Under the pieces are notes generated by a model. It made no database searches. It worked only from the letters and a program-made list of their open reading frames with translations, and was not told where the DNA came from. Of a DNA stretch of 64,000 nt, positions 34,641 through 45,462 are shown piece after piece. Made by a program: the position numbers and the translations under genes. Source of the DNA: Cristatella mucedo (taxonomy: Eukaryota > Bryozoa > Phylactolaemata > Cristatellidae); assembly GCA_009760855.2 (NCBI GenBank), contig WPIO01000063.1:475001-539000 (forward strand), written 5' to 3'. Position 1 is the first letter of the stretch. Each line of letters begins with the position of its first letter.

Positions 34641-35665
34641 TCAGCACCCACAAGCCGACCAATGACGAATCACAGGGATCCACTAAGAGCTGTTATAAAT
34701 AGATGCGGTTTAGCTTCATTTTAACTGAGGGCACGTCGGGAGACGTCTCGATGCTAGTCGGGAGTCAGTTTAAGGCTTTACGACCAAACGAACTGAAATC
34801 ACGGTCTCCAAATGATTGAAGATTATTACGAGTAGTGGGTATCTAGTTAGATTCAGAAAAGCCAGCTGTGCGACGATTAGCCTGGTGGGGGAGCAAATCC
34901 AATAGATAGGCTGGAGCCAAACGACGAAGGGGCTTACAACAAAGTGACAAACAAATTTAAGCCGATGCATTGCTTGACTGGAAGCCAGTGCTAGTCAGTT
35001 AGAGGTGACGTGATGTGGCAAATGTGGCGCTCACAACAGACAAACATAGCTGCAGAGTTTTGCACCTGCTGTAGGCGCCTCAGTGCACAGGCCGGTAGAC
35101 CAGAAAGTAGTACGTTACGTCAAGTCAAGACAGGATTTCAAAAATGCATGGACCAACTTAGATTTGGTATGCCTTTCTAAACGAGCCCGAATTATAGCAA
35201 TCTTATGTAGCTGAAAGTGGAAAGACTTGATTGTGGAGCTGATGTTGTCGTCTAACGGAAGATCACTTTGGAACAGGACACCTAGACTCCGTGAAGACTC
35301 AACACGAGATATTCTCGAAGAGCCGAATTTGAACGTTAGCCTTTTCAATTTATGACTCACACCTGGTTTGCCTGTGACTAGTAAGTTGGTTTAGTCAGTT
35401 ATTGTTTCATTGTTTGTGTCATATTACTATTGGTTTTATCATTGATTTTTAATTTAAGAAAGTCTGCTGCCATCCAGCGGCGGATGTTATTAAAACATAA
35501 AGTAAGGGAGGTGTGAGAATTTGTCATGCAGGAAAGCAGTGAGCGATCAAAGTAAAGATACAACTGAGTATCATCTGGATAGAAGTAAAAGCCTAGATTG
35601 TGCATGGAATTCACGTCAGAAAGAGGGACAGTATATGCCATGAAAATATTAAATATGTAAGCGGC
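34640..35665 (-). pseudogene. L2-like LINE subfamily, RT palm to C-terminus
   Basis: Minus strand. 35,641-35,399 reads YTVPLSDVNSMHNLGFYFYPDDTQLYLYFDRS, where the palm YVDD is YPDD, and then FNNIRRWMAADFLKLK. 35,360-35,115 reads KLKRLTFKFGSSRISRVESSRSLGVLFQSDLPLDDNISSTIKS and KLVHAFLKSCLDL. The C-terminal and 3'UTR blocks continue to about 34,640. The subfamily differs from family A in its 3'UTR (GGGCACGTCGGGAGACGTC). It pairs in inverted orientation with 5,290-5,810. Confidence 0.75.
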
Positions 35666-36400
35666 TGTCGATTACCTAGCAATTCCTGAAATATTCGGTA
35701 CCTTGGGTTCAGTTGTATGTCAACTTTAAAAAAATACTCCAGTTCCGGCTGATGCCATTGCTAAAAAAAACGCTTTTGCTTCCATTTTGACTCCTTGGCT
35801 GTTCAAATTTTTGTTCCTTATCAACACACCAAAGGCTGAATTAAATAGATTCGTTTAAGCTTTTTGTTAAATGTCGTCATCTCAGGGGACGTTGTGACGA
35901 GCGTTGATAGTGAGTTCAAGGCTTTGAAAGCAGAGGAACTGGAGGCACTTTCTTCAACGGTTTTGAGGTTCGTACGAAGCATTAAATCAATTTCAACATT
36001 CTCACCTAACACGAAGCTCATAACGTTTGTAACGAGAAGAGTTTGCATTTTGAAAAATAATGATGGTAACGTAAGAAAGTAACGACGGTATTTCTCACAT
36101 GTTGATGACACTGGTGATATGGTCACGAATGTCAATTATGATGAAGTTGCCTTGGGCAGGTCAGGGGGTGAAAATGAGTAAACAAACGTGACACCAATAC
36201 CCTGGTCTACAGCGATTCCGTTCTAGTAACCAAATGACGTTTAGAGAACCAAGTAGCTTACCAGATAATGAGAAGCCCTAATGATAGTCATATGTGGACA
36301 GCTCACATAGCACCATTTCAAAGGTTTTTATGAAAGCAAGAACATCTTAATTGCGACTTTAGCCTACCACGTGTCTATCAGCAATGCTCTGTCCAGCAGT
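35665..36400. repeat. Repeat arm containing a minus-strand LINE C-terminus
   Basis: Inverted counterpart of 4,560-5,285. The minus frame 36,135-35,821 includes LRTNLKTVEES, AFKALNSLSTLVTTSPEMTTFNKKLKR, which is the LINE C-terminal block (AWNSLPT, TTFKKKLKT). The remainder (36,180-36,400) is not clearly coding. Confidence 0.6.
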
Positions 36401-37330
36401 CTATAGGCCAAGGTTAACAAGTAAGCTTATTCTGGAAATCTTTTCCTACCTAGAAGCAGTTTCGAAAATAATTGCCTGATTGATTCGTTACATAAATGCT
36501 TTCGCACCATTTGCAAGCACCAGATTTGCCAGGCCGGTAAAAGAAGAAGCATTGAGAGGCAGTAAGCAAGGTGGGATAAGTCAAATGCATGGACTAATTT
36601 GGTGAATTACTTCAGTTAAAGAAAGCCCGAAATTAAGCAATGTTTTCAAGCTGAGAGTTTGGAGACTTTACCATGGAGACTGTATTGTGGAGTCCCAAGC
36701 AACTTGCTCGGTCGGTTTGAATTTTCAACGTTAACGTTGAGCTTTCGGCCACAGCTGTTTCCAGTGCCTTTGATTGAAACTGTTGAAGGGAGACACAGAA
36801 TGGAAGCTGCTCAGGTTTTCTTGGTGTAGTGCGCTTTCTTGGCTAGTTGCCTAACTGCAGCATTTTTTAAAGGAGCAGGGACATCACTTCAGGTCAATGA
36901 TGTATTCATCATGTTAGTTATGCACAGCATAATCAGATCTATGAATCATATAACAGGGGACGTAGGTATAGCGTCAGGAGGACTAGTAGACTTCTTTGAT
37001 CGGGAAGTGCTGCATGGAATTGAGAGGGAATCCTGCGGGGCTCTTTTGGAGGGACTAGAATCCAGAGCAGCTGCTGCTTCCTTAGGTATGGATTCTGTAA
37101 TTTTGTTCATATTGCTTAAAAAGAAGCCAAGAAGCGATTAGCTTTGTTGCTCCTTGGCTCACTTGGTAATGAGCGGAATGGGAGCTGTTAAATAGATGGT
37201 TTATTGTGGATATCAGCATTGTTGCACAATTGTCCCGTGATTGTGATCTTTCAGAATACGACAAGGCTAAGACGGGCCTTTTGTAATGTCTGGCAAAGAT
37301 ACCCACAGGAAGCTTATTCAGCTCTGAAGT
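36400..37330 (-). pseudogene. L2-like LINE, RT N-terminal half and other fragments
   Basis: Minus strand. 36,500-36,720 carries post-palm and C-terminal pieces (cf. the GGTAAAAGAAGAAGCATTGA block). 36,740-37,260 is the RT N-terminal region, seen on this strand as FNSSHSAHYQVSQGATKLIASW-type decay of the SSLPDDPCDDLANSF block, then AIPTSP...CITNMMNTS... equivalents near 36,900-36,970. Close relatives in the same orientation lie at 45,900-46,500 and 52,480-53,000. Confidence 0.65.
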
Positions 37331-37454
37331 ACGGTTCAGGAATAGCCCAAGTTATTGGCTGGAAGTAACCGGCAATTACGAAAGTCATACCGCTCTGAAG
37401 GAATGATACTTTTTGGCTTTCAGTCGGAACTATAATGTCGGAACTATACTGAGA

Positions 37455-37700
37455 AGTCTCGTCGCCTAGAAACTATTCATTAAAGCTACTATTTGTCTGC
37501 CTTATTTAGTGAAATCTTAGGTATAACTATTGTTCCATGTAGCCACCTTCGGCTAAAGCAAGTTCTCAGATAGAACCTGCGATCGTCTTTAGGAGCATTC
37601 AACAACTTTCGTAGCCGAAGTAGCTACCTAGATTAAATCTAGTAGAAAATGCTTCCTTTCACTAGCTTCAAGACCCTTCAACGTGCAATCGTGAGTCGGG
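37455..37700 (-). repeat. Dispersed ~250-bp non-coding repeat, copy 2
   Basis: Reverse complement of 14,030-14,285. 37,330-37,455, just before it, is unassigned and holds a short doubling of GTCGGAACTATA. Confidence 0.6.
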
Positions 37701-37704
37701 GTTC

Positions 37705-38130
37705 TCTAACACATATACACTAGCGATGAATAAGTTTGTGATACTGCACACAAGTATTGAATAGTTCAAAAGTAAGCAAACTTGGCCATTGTTTTACGTA
37801 TGCTTCAAAAGCCTTTATCAAAATCAGAGGTCCTTGCAAAGAGCAGCTAGGGAGATTTTTTTTAAAGACATTGCCACACCACCGTCTTTTAGAAGTGAAT
37901 GACATTAATGCTTCCAAAATCACTTGTTTTTTATTTAAGAGGCTTCATTGAACCGAAGCTGCTCTCCTCAGTGCGATCAACGGCTTCTAAATATGAAATG
38001 ATTATTGTAAAGTTCCTGCCCTGGACACTCTACATCTGCTGGTGGTGTCAGAGAATAAGGATCGCGATCTCCCCTAGTTCCGCCTCTCTTTTCCCTCATG
38101 CCCATTATGCCTGTCACTTCGACTGTCCTA
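37705..38130 (+). repeat. Dispersed non-coding repeat R, copy 2
   Basis: Same orientation as 20,655-21,080 and 55,325-55,755 (GAATAAGTTTGTGATACTGC, AAATCAGAGGTCCTTGCAAA, GAAGCTGCTCTCCTCAGTGC, CAGAGAATAAGGATCGCGAT). The two overlapping frames on opposite strands here are not conserved in the other copies. At its right it passes into LINE 5' sequence. Confidence 0.7.
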
Positions 38131-38560
38131 TTAAAATAATCATTGTGCCATATGTTATTTTGTATTTATTTCGCACTGAAAGAGAATTGTGGAGGAAAGC
38201 ATTCCACTAGGCCTCCGAGATCGTTTGCATGCAACGACATTAGATTAGTGATTAGCCTCCTCAGTTAGGCGATATTTCGTAAGATGGCTCGATGTCATAC
38301 TCGAAATAGCAAGCTTGTGGCGTTTCGAGCCAAGCTTGTTTAGGCTGCAGCAGCTGTTCGGCGTCGGCGGCATTTTATTAATCACAAATTCCTGGACTCT
38401 AGCACCAGCAATCGCATCTAGGAATGCATTTGAACAGCCGTAGAGCAATGATAATATGCAGGTGCGATAATAACCAACACACTTATTAAAAATAGTCGGA
38501 GAAAATAAAGCTTAAGGCAGAGTGGTTATGTAGGCTGGGCTGCATTGAGACTAGGCCTAT
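38130..38560 (-). repeat. LINE leader and 5'UTR (type beta)
   Basis: Minus-strand 5'UTR. GACTCTAGCACCAGCAATCG, then GGAATGCATTTGAACAGCCG, match 54,230-54,265 and (reverse) 8,810. No endonuclease coding sequence is present; the LINE is cut on its 3' side by repeat R. Confidence 0.65.
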
Positions 38561-39068
38561 GCATTGAGCCTTTAGAAGCCATAGGCACTCAGTTTCCCAT
38601 GCACACTGGTAAAAACATACTCGGATATTTTGTTAACTGCTCGAAGCTGTATTGATTTGCTTTAAGCAAAGATTGCAATAACATTCATTTACGGAAGAGA
38701 TTTCGAAACAGACAAGAAATTCTACTAGCGCGTGATATCGGCCGATGGGAATACCTGACCTTGGTTGTGGAAAACACCTTATACCCTGTGCAAAACTAGT
38801 GCAGCACTCAATCTCTCTAACATATTTTAATCTGCATTTTGAGCCATCTTTTTCCAGGAAAAAATGCTGCTTAGGCATTACAGTGGTCTTTTCAAATGTG
38901 CTGATTAGGTTAGGGCTTATCAGCTGATACTCGAAGATCTGTCAGCACCATTTGATGGCCTTGACCACGTCATCCTAAAAGAACTTCTCTCCATCCTCTA
39001 AGTATCACTATTACACTTCTAAGCTGAGAGATATAAGGGCTCATCTTTCGCTGAGCAAATGTGGCTTT
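38560..39068 (+). pseudogene. Head-to-head module: spacer and RT fragment (type beta)
   Basis: Spacer then RT. 38,900-39,000 reads AYQLILEDLSAPFDGLDHVILKELLSIL, the RT block normally read as LVLLDLSAAFDTVDHNILLERL, in a frame uninterrupted over that block. It is cut at 39,068 by an inserted family A LINE whose AAT tail begins there. Confidence 0.7.
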
Positions 39069-39862
39069 TAAATAATAATAATGATAATAATGCATTTGAA
39101 AAAGCAGCCTCAGAGAATTCAAGATCTCTCTATGGGCTTTACATTTGCTGCAAAGGGAAATGCAATTGAATGGTGATTAATATTATGCTTGATAAGCAAA
39201 CAAAATAACATGGTTAGGGGTGACATGCAAAGGATCAGCATGCAAGTGTGGTTAGTGGCAGCATGCACAGTCTCAGCAGGCATAAGCTCGTGAAGGACGA
39301 ATCACAGGAACCAGTAAATACTGTCCTGTGAAGGTGTGTTTGTAAGTTCTTTTTTAATGTGGACAAGTCGGGGAATGTTCTGATGCAAATCGGGAGGGAG
39401 GTCCAGGCTTTGTGAGCATACAAACTAAATGCAAGGTCTCCAAAGGATTTCAGCTTTGTACGAGGTATTGGTAGACTGATGGATTCAGTGAAGCGGCTGG
39501 TACGATACTTGGCCTGGTAGACGAGTAAATCTGAGAGATTGGCTGGAGCCATAGAATGAAGGGACCTAAAAGTGAGCGACAAAACCTTGAAGTAAATCCG
39601 TTGCTTGACTGGTGGCTAGTGTAGCTTGGCAAGAACTGGTGTAACGTGGCAACTGCGAAGCTCACGACAGACAAGCCTAGCTGCAGAGTTTTGCACCAGT
39701 TGCAGTCGCCTGATCGCACATGCCGGTAGGCCAGTAATCAGTGAGTCGCACAAGTCAAGACGGACTGTCACGAATGCATTGACCATCTTGGACGTGGTAT
39801 CCTTATCTAAACAAGCCCGAATTTTAGCAATGTTGTGAAACTGAAATAGTCATATTTGACTG
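39069..39862 (-). pseudogene. LINE family A, 5'-truncated insertion
   Basis: AAT-type tail at 39,070-39,091, 3'UTR, then minus frames 39,582-39,235 (SLTFRSLHSMAPANLSDLLVYQAKYRTSRFTES, GDLAFSLYAHKAWTSLPICIRTFPDLSTLKKNLQTHL) and a C-terminal block to 39,862. It matches 56,676-57,475 end to end. The paralogous site at 54,897-54,910 lacks it, which defines its borders. Confidence 0.8.
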
Positions 39863-39864
39863 GA

Positions 39865-40380
39865 AAATCAGCTCGTAATTTTTCAAGATGACTTAGATGC
39901 TATGTTTTCCAGATATATAATGTAGTAATAGTGACAATTAACTTGATATAGCGCCCTCAGTGAACTTTGTCTCTTTCCAGACACTTTGCATTTTCTTCAA
40001 ACAAAGCTCAATTGAATGTGTAGCTGTAGCATGTTCAATAAACAAGAGGAGAAACATGTTTAGGAGTGATAAGCACATGGTCAGCACGCAAGTTAAGTTA
40101 GTAGCAGCATGCAGAGTACCAGTATGCACAAGCATACCATTGACGAATTACAGGGATCCACTTGGTGCTGTTATGAATAGATGCGGTTGAGCTTAATTGT
40201 AAATGAGGGCATGTCGGCAGATGTCGTGATGCTAGTTGGTAGTCAGTTTAAGGCTTTGGGACCAAACGAACTAAAATCACGGTCTCCAAAGGATTTGAGA
40301 TCTTTATGATGTGTGGGTAACTAGTAAAATTCTGTACAGCCGGTGGTACGACGATTAGCCTAGTAGAGGAGTAAATACGA
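39865..40380 (-). pseudogene. LINE subfamily 3' end
   Basis: After a conserved linker (TAATTTTTCAAGATGACTTAG) the subfamily 3' end begins (GATATAGCGCCCTCAGTGAA), followed by its 3'UTR and a C-terminal fragment near 40,250-40,380 (LIVVPPAVQNFTSYPHI, SNPLETVILVRLVPKP on the minus strand). Copies lie at 54,915-55,320 and 57,497-57,990. Confidence 0.65.
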
Positions 40381-40570
40381 CATTCAAACCCTTCAGGTCT
40401 TTCTGGGCACTCCTCGCAAGCTTGTCCTAGGCAAATCTTTAAGGCCAAGGTGAGGCTTGTTTGGCTCACCCCTCCCACCACAAGTCATCTACCTCACTCG
40501 ATAGCGGTCAATGGTGTCAAGCTCAGACCCTTTAGCTCTTTCTGGAACTCCTCCCAAGTTTGTCCTAGCC
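40381..40570. repeat. 139-bp near-tandem pair
   Basis: The phrase CTTTCTGGGCACTCCTCGCA near 40,399 recurs with changes near 40,538, a 139-base period. The same pair is at about 57,998-58,190 (140-base period). It lies between the LINE subfamily end and the hAT left end in both places. Confidence 0.7.
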
Positions 40571-40613
40571 CAGGGGTCGGCGACCCCCGGCTCGCGAGCC
40601 GCATGCGGCTCTT
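40571..40613. mobile_element. hAT left-end remnant
   Basis: CAGGGGTCGGCGACCC is a typical hAT terminal sequence and matches the inverted right end GGTTGCCGACCCCTG at 61,495-61,509. It is followed by GCGAGCCGCATGCGGCTCTT, shared with 58,216-58,234. Only about 43 bases remain before LINE endonuclease sequence starts. The left flank is the same as at 58,190. Confidence 0.8.
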
Positions 40614-41210
40614 ATTTAGCCGTACCGAGGTGCCTGCCACAGACCACTGCCACAATTGGCAGCTTGTTTTCAGATGAAGGCCTAACAAGAGATTCCAGAG
40701 ACTGCATTGAAGGGACTGTGGACAGATTAAATTTGAGAGAGGAATATGCCACAACGTCAAGTGTGCCATCACGTTTGATTGACATATAGGAATTAAAGAA
40801 GAAAAACTCTGCTCGGTTGTTTTAGTTATACTCGGGCTTTTAGGCGATTTCTGCCAAGTATCGGTCAAGGCCAAAAGGCATGGTCGTTACCAGTGGCTAT
40901 GTCGTATAATATTAGAAATTTAATGCACATTCAAGGGCAATTACAGAGAGTAGCATTAGGCTGCTCCTACAGGATTGTAGCGGTTCTGCCGACAATTAGA
41001 TTAGAGTGACCTTTTTGAGCGAGACAGGATAGGCTTGCTCGAGACTTTTCTGGTAATAGAAGTCATGTCTAATTTACTAGGGATGGCGTGTTGGCCCCCA
41101 TGGCCGATCCGAGTAGGCCACCTTTGTCGATCACCAATTCACAGACCCGAGCACCTGCAGTAACATTAAGGAATGTATTTGAACTGCCATAGCACAACGA
41201 TAATATGCAG
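40614..41210 (-). pseudogene. LINE endonuclease start, leader and 5'UTR
   Basis: Minus strand. 40,640-40,870 is the early endonuclease (LTDTWQKSPKSPS, LCSLWNLLLGLHLKTSCQLW frames). 41,100-41,210 is the leader and 5'UTR (TTGTCGATCACCAATTCACA, GAGCACCTGCAG). It pairs with 28,324-28,875 in inverted orientation. The hAT remnant cuts it on the 3' side. Confidence 0.7.
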
Positions 41211-41714
41211 GCACGGTAAAACCTAACAGGCAGATTACAAAGAGAGGGCGAAAAAAGCGGCAGGTGACGTGCCTGGATAAGCCATGCAACGTTGGCACAA
41301 GGTCTTGAGCAGTAAGCGTCTAGATATCTATAGGCATCGAGCTTCCTAGGATATTCGGTTATACGATACTCCGATAGGTTTAAAGCATTTCGTAGCTGTA
41401 TTAGACTCTGCTAACGATTTTTTCAAGGACTTTGATGTCTTAATAGAGTTAACGATGGACGTGGAATACATGTAGAACTTGCAGTGGGGAATTGAGATTA
41501 CTCCTACCAATTCATGGTGAACGGGTTAATCTTCTAATCTTTGTACAAACCAAGCGCTGCTATAGATATCTGTAACAAGTTTCAATCTGAATTTCGAACT
41601 CCAAATTTCAAAGAAACAACGTTGCCTAAGCTATGCACTGACCGTCTTAGAAGTGCTGATATATTTATAGCTCATACACTGGTAACGACAGAAATCTCGG
41701 CAGCTTTAGATAGC
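41211..41714 (+). pseudogene. Head-to-head module: spacer and RT fragment
   Basis: Spacer landmarks GTCTAGATATCTATAGGCAT and GCATTTCGTAGCTGTATTAG lead into an 87-codon frame (41,541-41,804) reading SAAIDICNKFQSEFRTPNFKETTLPKLCTDRLRSAD and then TTEISAALDSLI. This is the RT block KFQSGFRxxHSTETALLRVxND...LSAAFDTVDH. It is the clearest N-terminal RT reading among the module copies. Family B sequence begins at about 41,715, and the frame's last 30 codons belong to that insertion. Confidence 0.75.
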
Positions 41715-42375
41715 CTTATTGTATCTGAGTCAGTAACTCTACAAAGCCATAAAGACTACTTGAGTTTTATGCAGGAGAGTTTTTCTAGCTCACTCACAGC
41801 CTAAGCGAGTTGCATTCAGTAGCCCACAGACTTCGTCTCATACAACAAAAAGAAATTTAGAAGCATTTCGAATTTAAGAGAGCAGTTGAGGTACTGATTA
41901 GGACGGAGGTAGCCGCTCAGGACTTCTGAAAAGGTTGAGCCATAGTCGGCAGTAGGAGAGTAGTTTTGTTGCCAAAGAATTGTAGAATCTAATTCCACAG
42001 TCTAGAACCTGCTGAGCTAAAGCTTCCTTTAACAGCGTTTTTTAAGCGGAGGAATGGAACAGCTAATTTATTGTCCCTACAGAACCTGAGGGCGTGAAGA
42101 GGCTGAAACCGGTGCAGCAGTTTAGCTAGGTAAGAAGGAGCCAAGCCACGGCGTGCCTTGTAGGTCAGAGTAAGACCTTTGCTTAGTATACGTCGCTCAG
42201 CAGGCATCCGTTCTAGCTCTTTTAGCAAAGGAGACACGTGCTCCGACCTCTGGGACTTGAAGACTAGCCCTGCAGCAAAAATCATAGCCAGCCGCAGATG
42301 CCACGTTGCTTTCTTTAGTGGGTCAGCCAAAACGAAATCACTATAGTCAAGCCAAGATAGAACTAAGGAGCTAAG
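41715..42375 (-). pseudogene. LINE family B, 5'-truncated insertion
   Basis: Minus strand, partner of 27,085-27,785. The 113-codon frame 42,330-41,989 reads DPLKKATWHLRLAMIFAAGL, SQRSEHVSPLLKELERMPAE, APSYLAKLLHRFQPLHALR, DNKLAVPFLRLKN, SFSSAGSRLWN. The 3' end is near 41,715. It is inserted in the RT fragment between GATAGCCTTATTG and ACCACCATATCAATA. Paralogous uninterrupted sites exist at about 23,410, 33,540 and 51,795. Confidence 0.8.
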
Positions 42376-43030
42376 GAGCTAGTTACCCCTAACCACCATA
42401 TCAATATTGCTTAGTCAAAATCCACAGATTTAGTGCAAGTACAGCACCTCAAAAGCGTGTAATCGTTTACACTATAAGACATGAGTTAAATACACTTTTA
42501 GTTAAGTGCACTATTCTTGACATATGTAATGCTAGCCTATGTCGTCCTCGGAATAGCTTTGACTTTCGATTCGACCCCAATATCCCCCAGCTCTTCCTAC
42601 CTCTCAGTTTTTCTATGTCCGGTTCCAAATCGAACGCACGTAATATTTCGCTGCCTTCGTCTAGAATTCACTCGTTGGGATAGTTACTAACTTCCATGCT
42701 AATGCTAATAAGATACTAATGGTAATAAGATCAAACCGGAACTTATTCGTGTTATACATTTTACAGACTTTGTATTTTCAAAACTTTGGATATTCCTACA
42801 TTTTGTATGAACCGCAGAGTCAATAGTTTTACTGACTGGGGCTGGTTGGGTTCACTTCAGACTGATCTCAGATCTGACCTACAACCTTCGTAAATAAGCA
42901 GCCACCAAGTTCATGAACTTTTAAAGACTGAATAATTCGACGACTGCAGACTAATTAGAGGAATACTGCTGAAGGAAAACGTTGTTGACTCAATTGTATG
43001 TTCCTATTTGAAAGTTTTCAGGATTTTAAA
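42376..43030 (+). pseudogene. Head-to-head module: RT fragment, distal half
   Basis: This resumes the RT fragment after the family B insertion. It matches 23,440-24,100 directly and 26,390-27,080 in reverse. Around 42,560-42,650 a degenerate palm region can be read (SFDFRFDPNIPQLFL), with no YVDD left. Confidence 0.55.
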
Positions 43031-44345
43031 CCTAACATGTAATTCTGCCGTCGTCCATTTATCTCGCAATACTGACATCAAATGTGAACGTCAATACTCC
43101 TGTCGTGAAGTCGCTGCAAACGCTTTTGATCGATGGCAACTGGAGGTATTTTACTTTTCTGCCAGGTGCCTGAGCTTGAATCCTGGCACTCGGCCACTGC
43201 CATTACGTAAACAAATACCTTCTAGCATGCGAGTATGTCAGTAACATCTAATACGGTACACACAGCTAGGGCTGCTCAACCAATCTATTTTTTACGATCT
43301 CTAAGAAAATTACCAGAATCGCTTACCCCGATTTCTTATAGGAAGAAGGCTATGGCATTCAGGTGTGCAAGCGATATTGCAAGTGAAGTCTATATATTAG
43401 TAATTCTCATGTTTTCCGCAAGCGAATCGACATTATTAATTTGTTTTTAAATAAAAACTGCATATACTCATATCCGCACGCCGCGAATTTCATTCAACAA
43501 GCTTGCAATTGCAAGACACCTGAAAGATTGACAGCAACGTGTGCAATCACCTTATGTTGGTCATGCTTTGGTAAGGCTTAGGTAAGGTTCAGTTGACAAA
43601 ACTGGTGCTCGTCGGGAAAGTATTTGTAGAATTAGTCAACTCGTTACCAAGGGCATACAATTACGAGAACGGAGCACTGCAGTCAGACTATTGTTGCTAA
43701 ATATTTATTCTCAAGAAGCTCATGATTCGTTTTCTTAGGACATAGTGCAAATTCGCCGATCGATCTGGTGCTTAGAATTTTCCAAAGATATCGTAATTAG
43801 GTGAACTTAAATGAAAGAACCAAACAAATTATCTTTTGCTGCCTTAAATTGTTTCTTGCATCCAACTGCATGTTTTGCGAAAATGACGGCATGCTGCACC
43901 TGCCGAAAATCAGCTGCAGGCATGTATGTGAAAGGACGTCGAATCTAAAGCTGTATAACTGACGGTTCTGTGAACGTGGGCTTGCTTGCATCTTGCTCAC
44001 ATAAACAATTGATTTACCATGCGGTGGGTGCACTTGATTGTCCATAGCACAAGAAGGCTCATTCTTTAAGTTCCTGCGAACTTTATCATGTTAACTTTCT
44101 TCTCCTTTCAAACAAGTACTCGCTATTCGGCAGGTGCGTCTTTCCTATTAGGGTAAACCTTCCTTAAATATCAGTCACGAATTACACCCACGACGGCCTG
44201 CGAGCCCATTCGCTACAGCCGAAACGTGAAGGTAACTTGCCTCACAAAATGCTTCTAGATGGCCAATGATCACATCAGTCCTCACTGTATTCAAACTATC
44301 CAGCTATTTCCCCGCCAGGATTAGGCCACTGCTTGTCTGAGCTGC
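43030..44345. repeat. Outer part of inverted-repeat arm R, non-coding
   Basis: Partner of 25,045-26,390 on the opposite strand, down to the GGATTAGGCCACTGCTTGTC block at about 44,320. It carries only one copy of the ~90-base unit doubled in the other arm (43,625-43,720). No convincing coding was seen. Confidence 0.65.
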
Positions 44346-44349
44346 TCCT

Positions 44350-44914
44350 CGCAGCACATGCTATTCTTGCTATTTGATGCATCTCTATAAATTCCATCAA
44401 GTGTGTAAGCTGATCACGCTGCCGTAGAGTCCATGTCGATTAAATTAGATTTCGAAACCATCAGAATATTTCAATCACCCTGAACTCTCATACTGGCAAC
44501 GAACTCTCAACTCAGCAATACCCGAATGTCTGTTAGCTGTATAGTATACAACTTGTGGCTTACACTTTGGGTTTTCAACGTCTATTTATACTTATCTATA
44601 TCCCTCATTCTCATTTATTTACACTTTAAAAGTCAAGGAATGGGCACTAAATGCGATTGCGCTTTTCTTGAGGATCTAGGATACCTTCAAATGGTCACAA
44701 GACTCTATTTTATTGTTAAATGTGTGACCAACGTTTACATATATTGGCTTGTTCTAAACACTACAGACAGTCACATGCCTTCTAAATTTATAATTTTAGC
44801 TTTTACGAAAGTATCACAACAGTTGGACATTCGCAAATTCAATATCTCAGAAACGATCAAACCTATACTCAAAGCACGAAGGACGCTTTCAATAGTTTTT
44901 GAAAGTTTTAACAG
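44350..44914 (+). other. Unassigned DNA upstream of candidate exon
   Basis: Not shared with the rest of the window. A 140-codon plus frame (44,526-44,948) starts with a hydrophobic, Tyr- and Leu-rich stretch (LTLWVFNVYLYLSISLILIYLHF) that could be a membrane segment but may be chance AT-rich coding. I recognise no family. Its 3' end overlaps the candidate exon in another frame. Confidence 0.35.
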
Positions 44915-45172
44915 TCCATTGCCACTAATGGTAGACAGTCTCGAATAACAAGAGACTTTGCTAAACAAAAGAAGGCTCTAGCTCGCCATGCCATCCTTCC
45001 AACTCTGCTACGTCGCTGGAACAGCCTGGCCCATTCACGACCTCACGGACCTAGCTACGAGCCTTTTCTGCAGTCTCTTTTTTGTAATGCATCACCTAGT
45101 GGACAGATAAAAGAAAACGTACTCAGACTCATGCCACTGTTAGACTTTGCATCACTGAGAATGTTCAGATAG
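44915..45172 (+). CDS. Candidate terminal exon of an unrecognised host gene
   Basis: A splice-acceptor-like GAAAGTTTTAACAG ends at 44,914. From the next base a frame stays open for 85 codons to a TAG at 45,170-45,172. It contains DFAKQKKALARHAILPTLL, RRWNSLAHSRPHGPSYEPFL, QSLFCNASPSGQIKENVL and RLMPLLDFASLRMF. The composition is balanced, unlike the biased chance frames around it, and it resembles neither LINE ORF2 nor hAT. No in-frame ATG opens it, as expected for an internal or last exon. It lies in one of the few stretches not covered by repeats. Function unknown. It could still be chance or a fragment of an element I do not recognise. Confidence 0.35.
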   Translation, partial: SIATNGRQSRITRDFAKQKKALARHAILPTLLRRWNSLAHSRPHGPSYEPFLQSLFCNASPSGQIKENVLRLMPLLDFASLRMFR

Positions 45173-45462
45173 AATCTCACATGAACAAGCGTACATCAAG
45201 GGTGAGTTTTAAATGAGCTGTGTGGTTCTGTGATTGCCGAAATACTATTTACACTTTCAGGTACAGCTAATTTACGAACGGCCTTAGTGCCTGGTTCCAT
45301 TGGTACTTACATTCATTGCTTTTCTTGATTGCAAAACCACTTATGGCTCGATGCTAAGGCGAGGCTCCCAAGGTAGAAGACACGGCTCGGAGTTCTCACC
45401 AGCTATGGCTGGTTGGCCTACGCCAGTAGACGTACTTGCGACGGAACACGGCTCAGTAGTCT
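45173..45462. other. Unassigned DNA
   Basis: No match elsewhere in the window. The GC-rich part (45,340-45,450) contains CACGGCTC twice. Confidence 0.4.

Noticed and set aside
44526-44948. 140-codon frame as a membrane protein gene
   Set aside because: Only the N-terminal stretch is hydrophobic, there is no promoter or splice support, and the frame conflicts with the better-supported exon candidate at 44,915-45,172. Noted as unassigned and not called.
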